Origin: CAYFUF01 sp964394795
Lineage (GTDB): Bacteria; Bacillota; Clostridia; Tissierellales; Peptoniphilaceae
Reading direction: 5' to 3'
Assembly: GCA_964394795.1 (NCBI GenBank)
Contig: CAYMYX010000057.1
Location: 1 to 7,573, forward strand
DNA length: 7,573 bases
Below are positions 6,767-7,573 of the stretch, in pieces; the stretch's first letter is position 1, and every line of letters starts with the position of its first letter. A model generated the notes under the pieces. It did not search any database. It saw only the letters and a list, made by a program, of their open reading frames with translations, and was not told the DNA's origin. The translations under genes and the position numbers were made by a program.

Positions 6767-7573
6767 ATGAAAAAAAGAAACATTATTATCGACTGTGATC
6801 CAGGCCATGATGATGCATTAGCACTACTATGGGCACTTTCTGATGAACGACTTGATGTGCTTGGTGTTACCACTGTAGCTGGTAACCAGTCGATCGAAAT
6901 GGTAACAAATAATGCCTTCAAAGTGCTTACCATGGCTGAGCGCTTTTACATTCCCGTTGCCATGGGAGCTAAAGAACCGATTCTAAGACCCCTGGTTATT
7001 GGTGGAAAACTTGTCCATGGAGAATCTGGATTAGAAGGTCCTAAACTACCCGATAATGGTTTTGACCTCCATGAACTAACAGGACTAGAACTCCTAATTA
7101 AGCTTCTTGATGAGAGCGAAGAAAAGATTACCATTGTCGCTATTGGACCTCTGACAAATATTGCGGAGCTATTAATTATCCGTCCCGATCTTATTGAAAA
7201 AATCGATGCCATTTCCATCATGGGAGGGGGGCGAGTTGGAAACTGGACACCAGCAGCTGAATATAACATTTTTGCAGACCCAGAAGCTGCTAAAAAAGTG
7301 TTCAATTCGGATGTCCATGTGATCATNNNNNNNNNNGTCACACAAAAGGCATATGTTACGCGTGAAGAAAATGAAGTCCTTCGAGCACAGGGAGATACTA
7401 TCTCAATTTTTGCAGCAGAGCTCATCGACTACTTTAGTAAATACCACTATGAAGTTGAAGGCTTTCCGGGCTGCACCCTTCATGACCCTTGTGCAATAGC
7501 AGTCCTTCTTTATCCAGAGATTTTTAAGACCGTGGAATGTAATGTTGATGTTGAAGTAACGGGTGCTCTTACC
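6767..7573 (+). CDS. Nucleoside hydrolase (inosine/uridine-preferring family, RihA-like), 3' end outside window
   Basis: An enzyme hydrolysing the N-glycosidic bond of ribonucleosides to ribose and free base, probably cytoplasmic. The 269 codons present cover most of a family of about 310 residues; the C-terminus is cut by the window. The calcium/ribose site is intact: DCDPGHDD (9-16, with Asp11, Asp15 and Asp16 at known positions), GNQ with Asn40, HGESG (84-88), GPLTN (127-131), the PAAEYNI segment with Glu165 and Asn167, and the late HDP motif with His239 and Asp240. GNWTPAAE resembles E. coli RihA, which hints at pyrimidine nucleosides but does not prove it. AAGGAGG (6754-6760) is 6 bases before the ATG. 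Ten undetermined bases (7327-7336) hide residues about 187-190. The frame is the same on both sides. Its place in the operon supplies ribose to the kinase. Confidence 0.93.
   Translation, partial: MKKRNIIIDCDPGHDDALALLWALSDERLDVLGVTTVAGNQSIEMVTNNAFKVLTMAERFYIPVAMGAKEPILRPLVIGGKLVHGESGLEGPKLPDNGFDLHELTGLELLIKLLDESEEKITIVAIGPLTNIAELLIIRPDLIEKIDAISIMGGGRVGNWTPAAEYNIFADPEAAKKVFNSDVHVIXXXXVTQKAYVTREENEVLRAQGDTISIFAAELIDYFSKYHYEVEGFPGCTLHDPCAIAVLLYPEIFKTVECNVDVEVTGALT
7327..7336. other. Assembly gap of 10 N within the nucleoside hydrolase gene
   Basis: Ten consecutive N bases lie between the codons for HVI and VTQKA. With the preceding AT they make four unread codons and preserve the frame. Known nucleoside hydrolases have five residues here (M-x-G-L-D), so the run may be a placeholder for about 13 bases rather than a true length. 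Confidence 0.95.

Noticed and set aside
6946..7425. 159-codon open frame on the minus strand over the nucleoside hydrolase
   Set aside because: It is antisense to a gene with clear catalytic motifs, is serine-rich shadow sequence, and runs through the N gap.
1..7573. A previously undescribed defence, mobile or RNA-based system
   Set aside because: Every gene belongs to a well-known metabolic or transport family and there is no unexplained stretch longer than the 71-base leader.

Overview
The window reads as one uninterrupted, co-oriented (+ strand) operon for taking up and breaking down ribonucleosides. Moderate-to-low GC, strong AAGGAGG-type ribosome binding sites, a lipobox lipoprotein as the solute receptor, and a BMP/ABC transporter of the Bacillus NupNOPQ type all suggest a Gram-positive of the Bacillota, perhaps a clostridial lineage. 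That placement is inferred from style, not from a marker gene.

Layout: bases 1-71 are a short leader with an 18-bp near-perfect palindrome centred on CG, which looks like a LacI-family operator. Then come a LacI/RbsR-type repressor (72-1082), a ribokinase-like PfkB sugar kinase with a TTG start (1101-2009), a BMP/PnrA-type nucleoside-binding lipoprotein (2006-3118), a duplicated-domain ABC ATPase (3141-4685), two BPD_transp_2-type permeases (4687-5805 and 5798-6751), and an inosine/uridine-preferring nucleoside hydrolase (6767 to the window end, incomplete). The largest gap between genes is 22 bases. Two junctions overlap and one is separated by a single base, so translational coupling is likely. 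I see no terminator, RNA gene, mobile element or CRISPR array.

How it works together (inference from families): the lipoprotein captures nucleosides outside the membrane, and the ATPase with two different permeases imports them. The hydrolase splits them into base and ribose, the kinase makes ribose 5-phosphate, and the repressor, encoded first and behind its own probable operator, senses ribose or a related ligand. The individual parts are all known families, and I do not find an undescribed system.

The points most worth a second look are a perfect 12-bp, codon-aligned hairpin inside the ATPase gene, the CG-centred operator in front of the repressor, and a 10-N assembly gap in the hydrolase that family comparison suggests is three bases too short.
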